Assembly: GCF_043678055.1 (NCBI RefSeq)
Contig: NZ_JBHEQA010000007.1
Span: 124,001-188,000 of the forward strand
Direction: 5' to 3'
DNA from: Spongiimicrobium salis
Lineage (GTDB): Bacteria > Bacteroidota > Bacteroidia > Flavobacteriales > Flavobacteriaceae
DNA: 64,000 nucleotides
The translations under genes and the position numbers were made by a program. Shown piece after piece: positions 8,760 through 17,569 of this stretch; the first letter of the stretch is position 1; each line of letters begins with the position of its first letter. The notes below the pieces were generated by a model, which saw nothing but the letters and a program-made list of their open reading frames with translations, did no database searches and was not told the origin of the DNA.

Positions 8760-9842
8760 TTAAGGACCTATTTCGTTTAACCAATCCGTTATGGCCTCCA
8801 AAAAACCTGGGGAACGGATCCAAGGGAGTGCATTATCTTGAAATTCATAAAAACCCCCTGTTTTACAGCGGAAAAGATTGTGATTGCAATCCGGGAAAGA
8901 TTGTATGCTCAATGCTGTATTTTTAGCAAGAGTCCTTGCATATAACGCCTTGGTTTTTTTCCAGTCCACATTCCTATCTTTTTCTCCGAACAGGGCTAAT
9001 ACGGGACATTTTATATTGGATAGAAGGGCCTCAAAGTCTTGAATATAGATTTGGAGTCCGCTAGCCTCGTCAAGTGTTTCTTGCATAAAGGTTTTTTGAT
9101 AGGCATAATAATCCGGGGCCGTAATAGTGGTATTATTTCGAAATCGCTTGAAAAAAGTATTGTTTCTAAGATTTTTGGTGGCGTTCATATACGTTTCAAA
9201 ACTTGCACCAGAATGTGATAATCTCGCTCCTGCTTTCAATTCATTGCTCAAAAGGCGAATAGAATCCTTTGGAGTGCCATTGATTTCTAGGTTTTGTTCC
9301 AATAAATAATTGAAATTTTCCTTATCATCCACACCGCTGACAGAAATCCAAAACTTAATGTCTTTATATTGGTTGATTACGATAGGATTGATCCATCCTG
9401 CCCTGCTAATGCCCCAGAGACCAATTTCTTGGGAACCGGCTATGTTTTTGTTTTTTAAAGTATTGATTGCAGCAATAACCTCTAAGGCACTATTTTGAAC
9501 AGATTGATTGTAATCAAAGGTGCCTCCGCTCTTGCCACAGCCCATTTTGTCCCACATATAGGTGGCATAGCCTGCCTTTAAGATAGCCTGTCGCACATCG
9601 AGGTGTAGTTCTTGCGCAATGGCATCGGTACGTCCCGAGCCATGGACCAGTAATACGATACCCCTAGGGCTTTTGCTTTCAGGGATATTTAATATGCCGT
9701 TCAGCTGTACGCCCTCAAATTCAAAGTCCAAGATGCGTCTTTCACTTTGGGCCATGGCTTTGCATCCAATGAGAAGTAGGCATAGGATGCTAAGATATTT
9801 TTGTACAATGCTTGTTGCGGTATTTGCGCTGTGGAACCTCAT
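8760..9842 (-). CDS. Secreted alpha/beta hydrolase (S9/acyl-thioesterase-like)
   Basis: 360 residues from ATG 9842. An N-terminal hydrophobic segment (residues 15-27) ends in LLLIGC and then KAMAQ, so it could be a lipoprotein or a signal-peptidase-I substrate. Alpha/beta hydrolase features: oxyanion HGSGR at about 68-71, nucleophile elbow GLWGISRAG with S146, acid in FGEKDRNVDW, and His in PDCNHNLF near the C-terminus. An alpha-helical lid lies between residues 190 and 260. It resembles the dipeptidyl-peptidase/BAAT-like hydrolases flavobacteria export; substrate unknown. It lies 34 bp downstream of the serine-hydrolase gene and is likely cotranscribed with it. Confidence 0.8.
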   Translation of the reverse strand: MRFHSANTATSIVQKYLSILCLLLIGCKAMAQSERRILDFEFEGVQLNGILNIPESKSPRGIVLLVHGSGRTDAIAQELHLDVRQAILKAGYATYMWDKMGCGKSGGTFDYNQSVQNSALEVIAAINTLKNKNIAGSQEIGLWGISRAGWINPIVINQYKDIKFWISVSGVDDKENFNYLLEQNLEINGTPKDSIRLLSNELKAGARLSHSGASFETYMNATKNLRNNTFFKRFRNNTTITAPDYYAYQKTFMQETLDEASGLQIYIQDFEALLSNIKCPVLALFGEKDRNVDWKKTKALYARTLAKNTALSIQSFPDCNHNLFRCKTGGFYEFQDNALPWIRSPGFLEAITDWLNEIGP

Positions 9843-9876
9843 ATTCAATTTGATTATTTTGTAGTACCTGTAGAAG

Positions 9877-11355
9877 TTACTTTGCCAATAATGCTTCCAG
9901 TTTTTTTCTGGAAAAATCTTGGTCAGGATCTATTTTCAATGCTTTTTTATACCATTGAATGGCTAAAGCAATACTGTCCATGGCGCTGTAGGCATCCGCA
10001 ACACTATCGGGCCACCCGGCATCTTCAGGTTCCAATTCTACATTAAACGTAAACAGTTCAAGTGCCTTTTGGGGCCGATTTCTATCGAGCAACCAATAGC
10101 CCAATTCATCGATATAATTCCCCGATACAATATACTGCTGAGGCGATTTTTGTTTCTCGGAAAAATAAATTTCTTTGGTTTTGGCAATACCCTCTTCTAG
10201 TATGTGGTTTTTGAGTTTTAGGTGAATCGGTGCCCGCCATGAAATGGAATCATTAAAGATACTGTTGGCTAAAATCACCCCTGAAGCCTGATTGGACCAG
10301 AAGTAATCGGTATTGGCCATCATTACGATAGCTGATTTTTTCTCGGGAACAAATCCAAAGAACGTACTATATCCGGTATCTCCGCCTTGATGAAATACGA
10401 CTGTATTTTCATGTAAACTACCCAAAAACCAACTTAAGCCAATACTTCTTCTATCATTGATCTTGAGCTGGGAACTGGTGAGGAGGTCATAGGAGCTTTC
10501 CTTATAAATTCTTTTTTCATTAATAATACCTTTGTTGAGGTTCATCTTTGCCCATAACAACATATCCTCTACATTGGAATGCAGGGTAGAACTTCCGGCA
10601 TGTATTCTGTTATAAGGATAAATTTTGCTCACTCTAGGTTGAAGATCTTCTCCGATAATATGAGGTTTGGTTGCCCACTTTTTAGGGACGTCCGGTTTTA
10701 TGAACGTACTATTTTTCATGCCTATAGGCTCAAAAATATAAATCCACATATAGTCTTCGAAGGTCATTCCTGAAACCTTGGAGATGAGATCGCATAAAAT
10801 ATCAAAAGCGGCATTGCTGTAATTGAATTTTTCCCCTGGTGAAAAATCGAGTTTTACCGAACCAAAGCTTCTGGCATATCGTTCTGCAGCTCCCTCATCG
10901 TATTGTGGTTTGTCCCATTCGTAGTCCTCTACATCGGGGATACCTGAGGAATGATTTAGCATATGGCGTATGGTGATATCTTTATAACGTTCATCGGCCA
11001 TTGTGAAATAAGGCAAATAATGTATCAATCTTTCATCCAAATCAATTTTTCCCTGTTCCATAAGTTGCACTATGGCGGTAGCCACAAAAGGCTTGGAAAC
11101 AGAAGCCATGTGAAATAGGGATTTTGTAGATAAGGAATCTTTAATATCCAACCCTTGAACGCCATGGGCTTTCGTATAAACGACTTCGCCATTTTTGATG
11201 ACACCTACGGCCAGGCCAGGAACGTCAAAAGATGTTTTTTGTTGAAGGACTAGCTTGTTAATTTCCGGGTCTTCGGGAGTGGAAACCGTCTCTGTAGTTT
11301 TTTGTTGACAACTTAGAAGGGCGATTAGAATGAAAGTACTGAGGATATTTTTCAT
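9877..11355 (-). CDS. Class C beta-lactamase-family serine hydrolase lipoprotein with C-terminal TPRs
   Basis: 492 residues. Lipoprotein signal (LIALLSC, Cys16). The beta-lactamase fold carries all three catalytic motifs: S85-V-S-K88, Y179-S-N181 and H322-Q-G324. Residues about 400-490 form two TPR-like helix pairs (GYWLLDRNRPQKALELFTFN and WYKKALKIDPDQDFSRKKLE). Such proteins are peptidases or esterases (AmpH, EstB relatives) rather than antibiotic-resistance enzymes. Probably anchored to the outer membrane, facing the periplasm. One of four serine hydrolases of this superfamily in the window. Confidence 0.9.
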   Translation of the reverse strand: MKNILSTFILIALLSCQQKTTETVSTPEDPEINKLVLQQKTSFDVPGLAVGVIKNGEVVYTKAHGVQGLDIKDSLSTKSLFHMASVSKPFVATAIVQLMEQGKIDLDERLIHYLPYFTMADERYKDITIRHMLNHSSGIPDVEDYEWDKPQYDEGAAERYARSFGSVKLDFSPGEKFNYSNAAFDILCDLISKVSGMTFEDYMWIYIFEPIGMKNSTFIKPDVPKKWATKPHIIGEDLQPRVSKIYPYNRIHAGSSTLHSNVEDMLLWAKMNLNKGIINEKRIYKESSYDLLTSSQLKINDRRSIGLSWFLGSLHENTVVFHQGGDTGYSTFFGFVPEKKSAIVMMANTDYFWSNQASGVILANSIFNDSISWRAPIHLKLKNHILEEGIAKTKEIYFSEKQKSPQQYIVSGNYIDELGYWLLDRNRPQKALELFTFNVELEPEDAGWPDSVADAYSAMDSIALAIQWYKKALKIDPDQDFSRKKLEALLAK

Positions 11356-11462
11356 CTGAATTCGTATTAGGTGGTTAATAGAATGATGAAAAATTATATG
11401 CGCTGTTACACTAATTCCGATTTATTTTGGGCAAAAGATGAGCGATCCTATTCAAGGAGGCC

Positions 11463-11600
11463 TTACTTTATGATTTGATGTATATGATGTTCTAAATGGT
11501 CCACATAATCCTTAAGCAAAAATCATGGATTCGAAAGTCTACCATTGGGGAATACGATGTTGTAATTTATGGTGTTTTCAGATTGGGCTTTCAGGATATG
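11463..11600 (-). pseudogene. Remnant of a DinB-family gene (C-terminal end)
   Basis: Between the serine hydrolase and the DoxX gene the minus strand reads a DinB C-terminus: HILKAQSENTINYNIVFPN, an in-frame TGA at 11523-11525, then FLLKDYVDHLEHHIHQIIK and TAA at 11463. The LEHHIHQII ending is the metal-binding helix of DinB_2. The N-terminal two-thirds of the gene is gone; the upstream DoxX gene occupies that space. This is a decayed copy rather than a short functional gene. Confidence 0.6.
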
Positions 11601-11613
11601 TTTAATCCTAAGT

Positions 11614-11964
11614 TTATTTTTTCTGAAAGAAAAATTCCGGTCTCCTAAGATAAGTTGCAAAAATTACCCCAAGGACAACGAGCGCCGCTACTTCAAAAGG
11701 TTTTCCTTTATACAGGTGTATAAAAACAATACAGCTCATATAGCAGGACAGGATAGTGGTTCCCCAAATTAGGGTTTTGGGATAGAGAAATAAGGCCGTA
11801 GCGATCAAGAGAATGATGCCTACGGTTGACATTACAATATCGTTGCTAATAATTTTATCCATCTGATCCGAACGAAATATTTTCCCAATACCATTTTGAA
11901 TATAAATCATGGATAGCACCACAGAGGGCAACCAAATCAATATTTTCTGTATTTTATTTTTCAT
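11614..11964 (-). CDS. DoxX-like small membrane protein
   Basis: 116 residues with four membrane helices. LIWLPSVVLSMIYIQNGIGKI at the N-terminus with the G-x-x-K-I motif, and CYMSCIVFIHLYKGKPF, identify the DoxX/DoxD-like family, poorly characterised integral membrane proteins linked to redox stress and quinone metabolism in some species. It starts 3 nt after the stop of the nucleotide cyclase gene, so the two are almost certainly an operon. Confidence 0.75.
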   Translation of the reverse strand: MKNKIQKILIWLPSVVLSMIYIQNGIGKIFRSDQMDKIISNDIVMSTVGIILLIATALFLYPKTLIWGTTILSCYMSCIVFIHLYKGKPFEVAALVVLGVIFATYLRRPEFFFQKK

Positions 11965-11967
11965 CTA

Positions 11968-13065
11968 CTATGCTTGTTTTTCAATGGTAAATAAGTTTAT
12001 TTTTTCATTTCTACCCCTTAGTTTGGTTTCTCCCAATACTTTTGGTCTAAACGCTTCCCCGCCGTCCAGCTCTTGAATTAGCCTTTCGGAAACCAGTACG
12101 TCTACTCCATAGGTATTGCAAAGCCCTTGTATCCTGGCTGTTGTATTTAAAACATCACCAGAAAAGATAATTTCTTTTTTGATGACTCCAATTTCGCCCG
12201 TGGTCACTTTGCCAAAATGGATACCGGCTTTAAAAGTGGGGGTCACTTCATATTTGGATTGGTATTTTGGTGCCCTATGGGCCAGTGCTGCTTTCATGGC
12301 AAAAAAACAATTCAAACAGTTAGGGGCAAAACCTTTTTTGAGTTTCCAGGTTACCACAACTTCATCCCCAACATATTGATAAATTTCCCCGCCATATTGT
12401 ATGATGGCATCCGATAAGTCCTTGTAATATTCGGTTAGCATCTTGAAATACTGTACATGCCCAAGTTGTTCTGCAATAGTGGTGGAGGATTTCATGTCAA
12501 GAAACATAAAGACTCGTTCTTCCTCAATAGGCTGATGATATTTTCCGGTAAAAAAATTAAGCAATACGGCTTGGCCTATATTATCACTTACTTCATTATA
12601 AAACAGACAGAGTACAACGGCCATGGAAAAATATAGCAGTATTGTCCAGAAAGCAAAATCAGAAAAAAATAAAATAAAATTATCCCATACCTCTTTATCT
12701 AGGGGGCTGACGCCTAACTCATACGCATTGGTCAAGGTTATGATGATAAGCAAAGCTATAGTTATGATGAAAAGGTAAACAACTGTTTTAAAAATTATTT
12801 TTTTGCCCAGACTTCCTTTTTGAAAACGTTTGCTGAGGAACAATACTTCAAAAACACCAATAAACAAGCCTAAGATCAGCGATATTATTGCAGGAACAAT
12901 GAACTCAAAATTATAAGGGTTTCCTGTTGAAGGATAGATAGGGTAATCACCTAAAATTCCCTTTTCAAGTAAGGAATACATTATGCTAAATGCCAAAGAG
13001 ATGAGGCCAAAAGGAACAATTTGTAAAAATATTCTCTTGTGTTTGGGTGATAGCATAGTTTTCAT
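11968..13065 (-). CDS. Class III adenylate/guanylate cyclase with four-helix membrane domain
   Basis: 365 residues. Four transmembrane helices (about 15-35, 55-78, 92-112, 133-155) precede a class III cyclase catalytic domain. Metal-binding Asp190 sits in FMFLDMKSST and Asp234 in YVGDEVVV; transition-state residues Asn307 and Arg311 sit in GDVLNTTARIQ. The usual adenine-specifying Asp/Thr three residues before that Gly is Ile, so ATP versus GTP preference is unclear. The cytoplasmic domain should make cAMP or cGMP in response to a membrane signal. GTG 13071 is an alternative start. In operon with the DoxX-like gene. Three Crp/Fnr proteins elsewhere in the window may or may not be connected. 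Confidence 0.85.
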   Translation of the reverse strand: MKTMLSPKHKRIFLQIVPFGLISLAFSIMYSLLEKGILGDYPIYPSTGNPYNFEFIVPAIISLILGLFIGVFEVLFLSKRFQKGSLGKKIIFKTVVYLFIITIALLIIITLTNAYELGVSPLDKEVWDNFILFFSDFAFWTILLYFSMAVVLCLFYNEVSDNIGQAVLLNFFTGKYHQPIEEERVFMFLDMKSSTTIAEQLGHVQYFKMLTEYYKDLSDAIIQYGGEIYQYVGDEVVVTWKLKKGFAPNCLNCFFAMKAALAHRAPKYQSKYEVTPTFKAGIHFGKVTTGEIGVIKKEIIFSGDVLNTTARIQGLCNTYGVDVLVSERLIQELDGGEAFRPKVLGETKLRGRNEKINLFTIEKQA

Positions 13066-13340
13066 TTTCACCTAACAGACCTATGTGGTTTGTTATATTT
13101 GGTTGCATAACGAATTTAGGAAATAAAATGGTTGTTTTCTTGAGTTCCAAACTGTTTAGAGTGAAAACAGGAGCGAACAAGTGAAAGAAGAGGGTTATAC
13201 AGTATATTGTCCTTCTCCTAGAACAACCTTTATGCATAAAATTGGGTATCAGGGGGTTGGGTGAAAACTAAAGCAAGGCACTTCATTTTTGGCTATTTTC
13301 AAATATCAAAATATGTATCTTTAGTTTTTATCTTAGAATC

Positions 13341-14690
13341 ATGCGCAAACATATCAGTACACTTTTTGCTGTTTTCATAGGCCTGTCACTCTACGCAAAT
13401 TCAGGAAAAGTAATACTTTCTGGACAAGTACAGCAACCTGCCGCTTCTTCCATAATGATTACCTATTTGGACAATCAGGAATTGATCTCAGCAGAACTCA
13501 ATGCCAATGGGAACTTTAAGATGTCTGCGGACATAGAAGAAGGGTATTACCTTCTTGAATACGGTCGGAATACGGCCTATCTCTACCTCTATCCTCAAGA
13601 CGAATTTAAGATTGTTTTCAATGCAAAAGATTTTGAAAATACACTTGTCTATAGTGGCAAAGGGGCTTTGCGAAATAATTACCTTGCAAAAAAAGCCATA
13701 ATGGATACTGAACTGACCAAAGATTTGGAAGCCTTTTATGCTACGGATGAGGCGGTGTATCTTAAAAATATTGAAGGGGTTAAAAATGCACATTTAACGG
13801 CCTTGTCCAAATACGATGTTCCACAATTCTTCAGGAAAGCAGAGCAGAAATCCTTGGAATATGAGCGTCTTCTGAGCATTCAAAATTACAAGTCCAATAT
13901 TAAATTTTATCTTGGGAAAGAGATTGCCCCATCGGCTAAATTTTATCAACCTATTGCAAACTTGGGTTATAGTGATGCAGATTACAAGAAACAGCCGTAT
14001 TACCGTTATTTGATGAATTCTATTTGGAGTAAACGGATCGATGCTGCCCCGGATGTGGACAGGATGCTCAACGTGTTACGAAAGGTGCCCTCGGAAGCTC
14101 TGGCCATTACTCTTATCAATGGATGCTATTCCAAAATATCTTCCCATAAGGAGCGGGCAGCGGATTATTTGAACCTTATTAAAAGGGTAACTACCTATCA
14201 ACCTTTTATTGAAGCAGCAGAGCAGCAATATAAAGAAGTAATGCATGCCAAAGGGTTAAGGAAAGGTGATGCTTCCCCAGGATTTCGTTATGAATCCATC
14301 GATGGAAAAATAGTCAGTTTAAGTGACCTTAAAGGAAAGTATGTCTACATTGATGTGTGGACTACCTGGTGCGCCCCTTGCATTAAGCAAATACCTTATT
14401 TAAAGGAATTGGAAGAACATTATAAAGGCAAAAATATTGTTTTTGTGAGTATCTCCGTCGATAAAGAAGAAGTAAAACCTACTTGGAAACAGATGGTCAA
14501 AGAGAAACAACTTGGTGGACTTCAACTGTTTGCAGATAAGTCTTTTGACAGTGCATTTATGAATGCCTTTGCGGTGAATTCCATCCCGCGATTTATAGTA
14601 ATAGATCCTGAAGGTAAGATTGTGAATCCGGTTGCACCCCGTCCTTCCTTTGAAAAGACCAAGACCCTGTTAAATACATTGTTGCAGTAA
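13341..14690 (+). CDS. TlpA-like disulfide reductase with N-terminal DUF4369-like region
   Basis: 449 residues. Signal peptide (residues 1-20), then a beta-rich N-terminal domain of about 100 residues like those of Bacteroidetes thioredoxins (GKVILSGQVQQPAASSIMIT), a helical linker, and a C-terminal TlpA/ResA thioredoxin domain (about 310-449). The active site is WCAPC with Cys344 and Cys347, and the cis-proline is in SIPRF (Pro416). It should act in the periplasm as a thiol-disulfide reductase. One of few plus-strand genes; a strong hairpin follows its stop. Confidence 0.9.
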   Translation: MRKHISTLFAVFIGLSLYANSGKVILSGQVQQPAASSIMITYLDNQELISAELNANGNFKMSADIEEGYYLLEYGRNTAYLYLYPQDEFKIVFNAKDFENTLVYSGKGALRNNYLAKKAIMDTELTKDLEAFYATDEAVYLKNIEGVKNAHLTALSKYDVPQFFRKAEQKSLEYERLLSIQNYKSNIKFYLGKEIAPSAKFYQPIANLGYSDADYKKQPYYRYLMNSIWSKRIDAAPDVDRMLNVLRKVPSEALAITLINGCYSKISSHKERAADYLNLIKRVTTYQPFIEAAEQQYKEVMHAKGLRKGDASPGFRYESIDGKIVSLSDLKGKYVYIDVWTTWCAPCIKQIPYLKELEEHYKGKNIVFVSISVDKEEVKPTWKQMVKEKQLGGLQLFADKSFDSAFMNAFAVNSIPRFIVIDPEGKIVNPVAPRPSFEKTKTLLNTLLQ

Positions 14691-14703
14691 GGAACTGGGA
14701 TAG

Positions 14704-14738
14704 TGCCAACAAAAATAGGATGTGCATTTTTGTTGGCA
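14704..14738. terminator. Strong bidirectional terminator hairpin
   Basis: TGCCAACAAAAA and TTTTTGTTGGCA form a perfect 12-bp stem around an 11-nt loop between the 3' ends of the convergent TlpA-like (+) and VOC (-) genes. GC-rich base with A/T-rich top gives a T-run within the stem on both strands, as in bidirectional terminators. Confidence 0.7.
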
Positions 14739-14757
14739 TATCATTTATGTGGCTATC

Positions 14758-15189
14758 CTATTCTGTGACCCTGTCGTAGCTATTTTTTTCATGCACCGCT
14801 TCACTGAGGTACTGTACAAATTCGTATTGGTTGCCATCGGTATCCGCAAAATAATCTCTGATTCTAAATTGTTCTACCTGTTTTGGATAGTCTCTTTGAT
14901 AACCTGCGCGCAATAAATCACGGGCAATATGTGCTACATCTTCTACGACAAAGCCTAGATGGTTTATTCCTATTTTGTCATAGTTTTTATTGGTTTTCAA
15001 TGCATTCTCCTTAGCTTGGTTAAGTGCCACATAGGTATTGTCATCCCCAAGATGGACCCACTCCCGCATATCGTTTCCGCCTCCTCTTATCCTAAAATGT
15101 GGAAACGCAGTTTGGAAAAACCGAATGGCTTCTTGTAAATCACTTACCGTAATGTTTGCATGTTCCAAGTATATTGCTTGTACCTTCAT
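14758..15189 (-). CDS. VOC-family (glyoxalase-like) protein
   Basis: 143 residues from ATG 15189. Paired beta-alpha-beta-beta-beta modules of the vicinal-oxygen-chelate fold: LEHANITVSDLQEAIRFFQT, then INHLGFVVEDVAHIARDL and ADTDGNQYEFVQYL. Metal-ligand positions His (LEHANI), His (INHLGF) and Glu (YEFVQY) are present. Glyoxalase/dioxygenase-like; substrate unknown. The GAF-LuxR gene lies upstream on the same strand, but about 110 bp separate them. Confidence 0.8.
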   Translation of the reverse strand: MKVQAIYLEHANITVSDLQEAIRFFQTAFPHFRIRGGGNDMREWVHLGDDNTYVALNQAKENALKTNKNYDKIGINHLGFVVEDVAHIARDLLRAGYQRDYPKQVEQFRIRDYFADTDGNQYEFVQYLSEAVHEKNSYDRVTE

Positions 15190-15299
15190 AATATTCAATT
15201 TTTAGTTCGGTACAAAGGTCAGTAGTAATGAGAGGCGAGAAAACGGACTTATGTACGGAATTAAGGCTGTACTTTAGTACAGGTGATAAAGAAAATGGA

Positions 15300-16238
15300 T
15301 TAAATACCTAAAAACCCTCGCTTTAGGCTAATATCTACCGCTTCGGTACGATTCTCTGCATTGAGTTTGGAAAGTATGGCGCTAACATGAAATTTAACCG
15401 TACGCTCGGTGATGAAAAGGCGTTTGCCGATCTGATCATTGGTAAGTCCTTGCTTGATAAGGGTAATGACTTCCAATTCCCGTTTTGTGAGGGGCAATTC
15501 TGGATAGTGAAATGCATTCTCCTTCCGAGGAGCCTCCTTCTGTTCCGCCGTTTCTTGATGTAAAAGTGACAACTGTTTTTTAAGGTCTGTAGCCCTTTCC
15601 ATTGCCTCTTGCAAATTTTTTTTGCTGCTATTTTCAGTATCAAGACAAGCAATTAAGGCTTCTATTTTTGGAAGAAAGACGCGCTCCAAAATACCAGAAA
15701 TAGGTGTGGTGACGTGGTTGTTTTTGCTGTAATGGGAATGCTGCAATCGGGTACGCTGAATAGCGGTTCCTATCAATTCACTGACCGTGTTGAGAATGGT
15801 CAATTCCTTTTCATCCAACTGCCGGGTTTCTTCGCTCAATAAATTCATAAGCCCCACTTTTTGACCGTTGACGATAATCGGGATTACGGCATGAAATTTA
15901 AGGCCTTTGGTGCCCGCACTGATGTCTTTAAGGCGTGAGCAGCTAATTTCACTGATATTCATTGCCTCGTCCATATCGTCAGATAGGTATTGCTTTATGC
16001 AATAGCACCAGCCCGATAATCGTTCGGGATGATTGCTCAAAGCAGGGGGCAGATTATGGGAAGCCGCTAGATAAACCGATTTGTTATCGGGTTCAGTAAG
16101 CCAGAACCACGCAGTCTCTACCTCCAGCATTTCTGCGGTCATTTCTAAAGATTTACGAAGGGTGGAATGTAATGAAAACTCCTTGTTCAGGTGACTTGCG
16201 ATTCCATATAAATGCGAAAAATAATTGGTGTCGTTCAT
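15300..16238 (-). CDS. GAF-domain LuxR-family transcriptional regulator
   Basis: 312 residues. Residues about 15-165 form a GAF-like sensor (LRKSLEMTAEMLEVETAWFW, HAVIPIIVNGQKVGLMNLLS). Residues 170-235 are a helical linker with a likely coiled coil. Residues about 245-310 are a LuxR/GerE helix-turn-helix: LTKRELEVITLIKQGLTNDQ, RLFITERTVKFHVSAILSKL. Ligand unknown; the GAF pocket has a Cys pair (CYCIKQ) that could be redox-active. No receiver domain, so it is a one-component regulator. Confidence 0.88.
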   Translation of the reverse strand: MNDTNYFSHLYGIASHLNKEFSLHSTLRKSLEMTAEMLEVETAWFWLTEPDNKSVYLAASHNLPPALSNHPERLSGWCYCIKQYLSDDMDEAMNISEISCSRLKDISAGTKGLKFHAVIPIIVNGQKVGLMNLLSEETRQLDEKELTILNTVSELIGTAIQRTRLQHSHYSKNNHVTTPISGILERVFLPKIEALIACLDTENSSKKNLQEAMERATDLKKQLSLLHQETAEQKEAPRKENAFHYPELPLTKRELEVITLIKQGLTNDQIGKRLFITERTVKFHVSAILSKLNAENRTEAVDISLKRGFLGI

Positions 16239-16374
16239 GATGAAGCACTAAATTATAGAAAAATAGCAGAGCGGAGGTTTTTAATAAGTATAAAATTAAA
16301 AGCTTTCCCGTCTATTTAAGATCTTGACATTCTAATAGTTTATCGATCATATAGCTAATACGGAAGGCTTATTT

Positions 16375-16740
16375 CTACGCCTTTGTACGTGCCATTATTT
16401 TTTTTCGATGGGCCAATCCCCAATCTCTCATAGTTTCGATGACGGTATCCAAAGATTTTCCATATGGGGTGAGGCTATATTTTACCGAAACAGGGATGGT
16501 ATCAAAAACTTCTCTATTGACCAGACCATTTATTTCAAGATCTTTTAGCTCTTTGGATAGCATTCTTGGGGTAATTCCTTCAATTTGCCGTTCTAGTTCC
16601 TTAAATCTATGATTTTTAAAAGAGAGCGCTATGATAATGGGCAATTTCCATTTTCCCCCGATCAGGTCAATAACATCCCGAACGGGAAGAATAAATGTTT
16701 TGCATTCCGTAACGGTATATGCTTTTTTTTTGGATTCCAT
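16375..16740 (-). CDS. HxlR-family redox/electrophile-type regulator
   Basis: 121 residues. The winged helix reads FILPVRDVIDLIGGKWKLPI, FKELERQIEGITPRMLSKEL and VKYSLTPYGKSL, diagnostic of HxlR. An N-terminal cysteine (about residue 13, VTECKTF) sits where YodB/HypR-type HxlR sensors carry their redox cysteine. Divergent from an FMN-dependent oxidoreductase across 120 bp full of inverted repeats, the usual arrangement for quinone- or diamide-responsive HxlR regulators. Confidence 0.88.
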   Translation of the reverse strand: MESKKKAYTVTECKTFILPVRDVIDLIGGKWKLPIIIALSFKNHRFKELERQIEGITPRMLSKELKDLEINGLVNREVFDTIPVSVKYSLTPYGKSLDTVIETMRDWGLAHRKKIMARTKA

Positions 16741-16761
16741 TCGCAGTAATATGAGTGGGTT

Positions 16762-16813
16762 ACTATACTAAAGTATACCAGTATACTTTGGTATATCAGT
16801 ATACATAGTATAG
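16762..16813. promoter_or_regulatory. HxlR operator cluster in divergent intergenic region
   Basis: A perfect inverted repeat AAAGTATACCAGTATACTTT (16770-16789, 9-bp arms) is flanked by further copies of the half-site: CTATACT at 16763-16769 pairs with AGTATAG at 16807-16813, and GTATA/CAGTATAC lie between. Four to five GTATAC/CTATAC half-sites in 52 bp, directly in front of both genes and abutting the azoreductase promoter, are best read as binding sites for the adjacent HxlR dimer. Confidence 0.7.
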
Positions 16814-16824
16814 CTAAATTACTA

Positions 16825-16832
16825 TAAATTTG
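16825..16832 (+). promoter_or_regulatory. Promoter -7 element of the azoreductase-like gene
   Basis: TAAATTTG is a perfect match to the Bacteroidetes -7 consensus TAnnTTTG, 28 bp before the ATG at 16861. Its -33 region falls in the operator cluster, so a bound HxlR would block polymerase. Confidence 0.55.
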
Positions 16833-16860
16833 TTGTCATTATTAAAAATTGCGATAAGAA

Positions 16861-17475
16861 ATGAAAAAAACGCTCATTGTAAGTTATACACCAAGGATAG
16901 ACTCCAACACCAAAAAACTAGTAGATCATTTTGTAGCCAGGAATGCTTCAAAAACAGACATTACGCTTCTTGAGTTATCCGAAGAAGCGCCTGATCTACT
17001 CTTAAAGGAAAATTTGAACCTATATGTCCAGAGAAATTTTGCGGGCCTGGAATTAAATGAGCAGCAGCAGCATGTCCTGGCCAAGAACGACAAGATGCGC
17101 GATCAATTGTTGGATGCAGACTTTATCGTTCTGGCGAGCCCGATATATAATATGTCGGTTCCTGCAACGGTAAAAGCTTGGATCGATGCCATAATACAGG
17201 CAGGAGAAACTTTTGAGTCCACGGCAACTGGAATAATGGGATTATGCGAAAATAAGAAGGCCTTGGTGTTAATGACAAGTGGAAGTGATTTCGCCATTGA
17301 ACCCTTAAAGAGTGTCAATTTTGCCACCACTTTGGCCAGTGCTTGCTTAGGCTTGATCGGAATTCCTTCGGAAACCATAACGGCCTTTGGTTTCCAACAA
17401 TATGCCCATAAATCTGAGAAAATGATAGCCCATGCAAAAAAGGAGATTGATGCTTTAAGTGAAAAATGGTATTAA
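16861..17475 (+). CDS. FMN-dependent NADH-azoreductase/NAD(P)H oxidoreductase (flavodoxin_2)
   Basis: 204 residues with the AzoR/NQO1-like flavodoxin fold: LIVSYTPRIDSNTKKLVDHF (phosphate-binding start), LASPIYNMSVPATVKAWIDA (FMN-binding loop) and ALVLMTSGSDF. It should reduce quinones, azo compounds or nitro-aromatics with NAD(P)H in the cytosol. Its divergent neighbour is an HxlR regulator, so it is probably induced by electrophiles such as quinones. Confidence 0.88.
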   Translation: MKKTLIVSYTPRIDSNTKKLVDHFVARNASKTDITLLELSEEAPDLLLKENLNLYVQRNFAGLELNEQQQHVLAKNDKMRDQLLDADFIVLASPIYNMSVPATVKAWIDAIIQAGETFESTATGIMGLCENKKALVLMTSGSDFAIEPLKSVNFATTLASACLGLIGIPSETITAFGFQQYAHKSEKMIAHAKKEIDALSEKWY

Positions 17476-17569
17476 CTATCCGAAGTGAAATTTTGAAGGG
17501 TATAATGCACCCTCCCCACGAACATTTCTTCTTACCGTTAACAAATCTAGTTCATGATGTCCATTTGAG

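Noticed and set aside
15335..15652. 105-codon frame in a second frame within the GAF-LuxR gene
   Set aside because: Lies fully inside the LuxR domain coding region, whose protein is clearly the real one.
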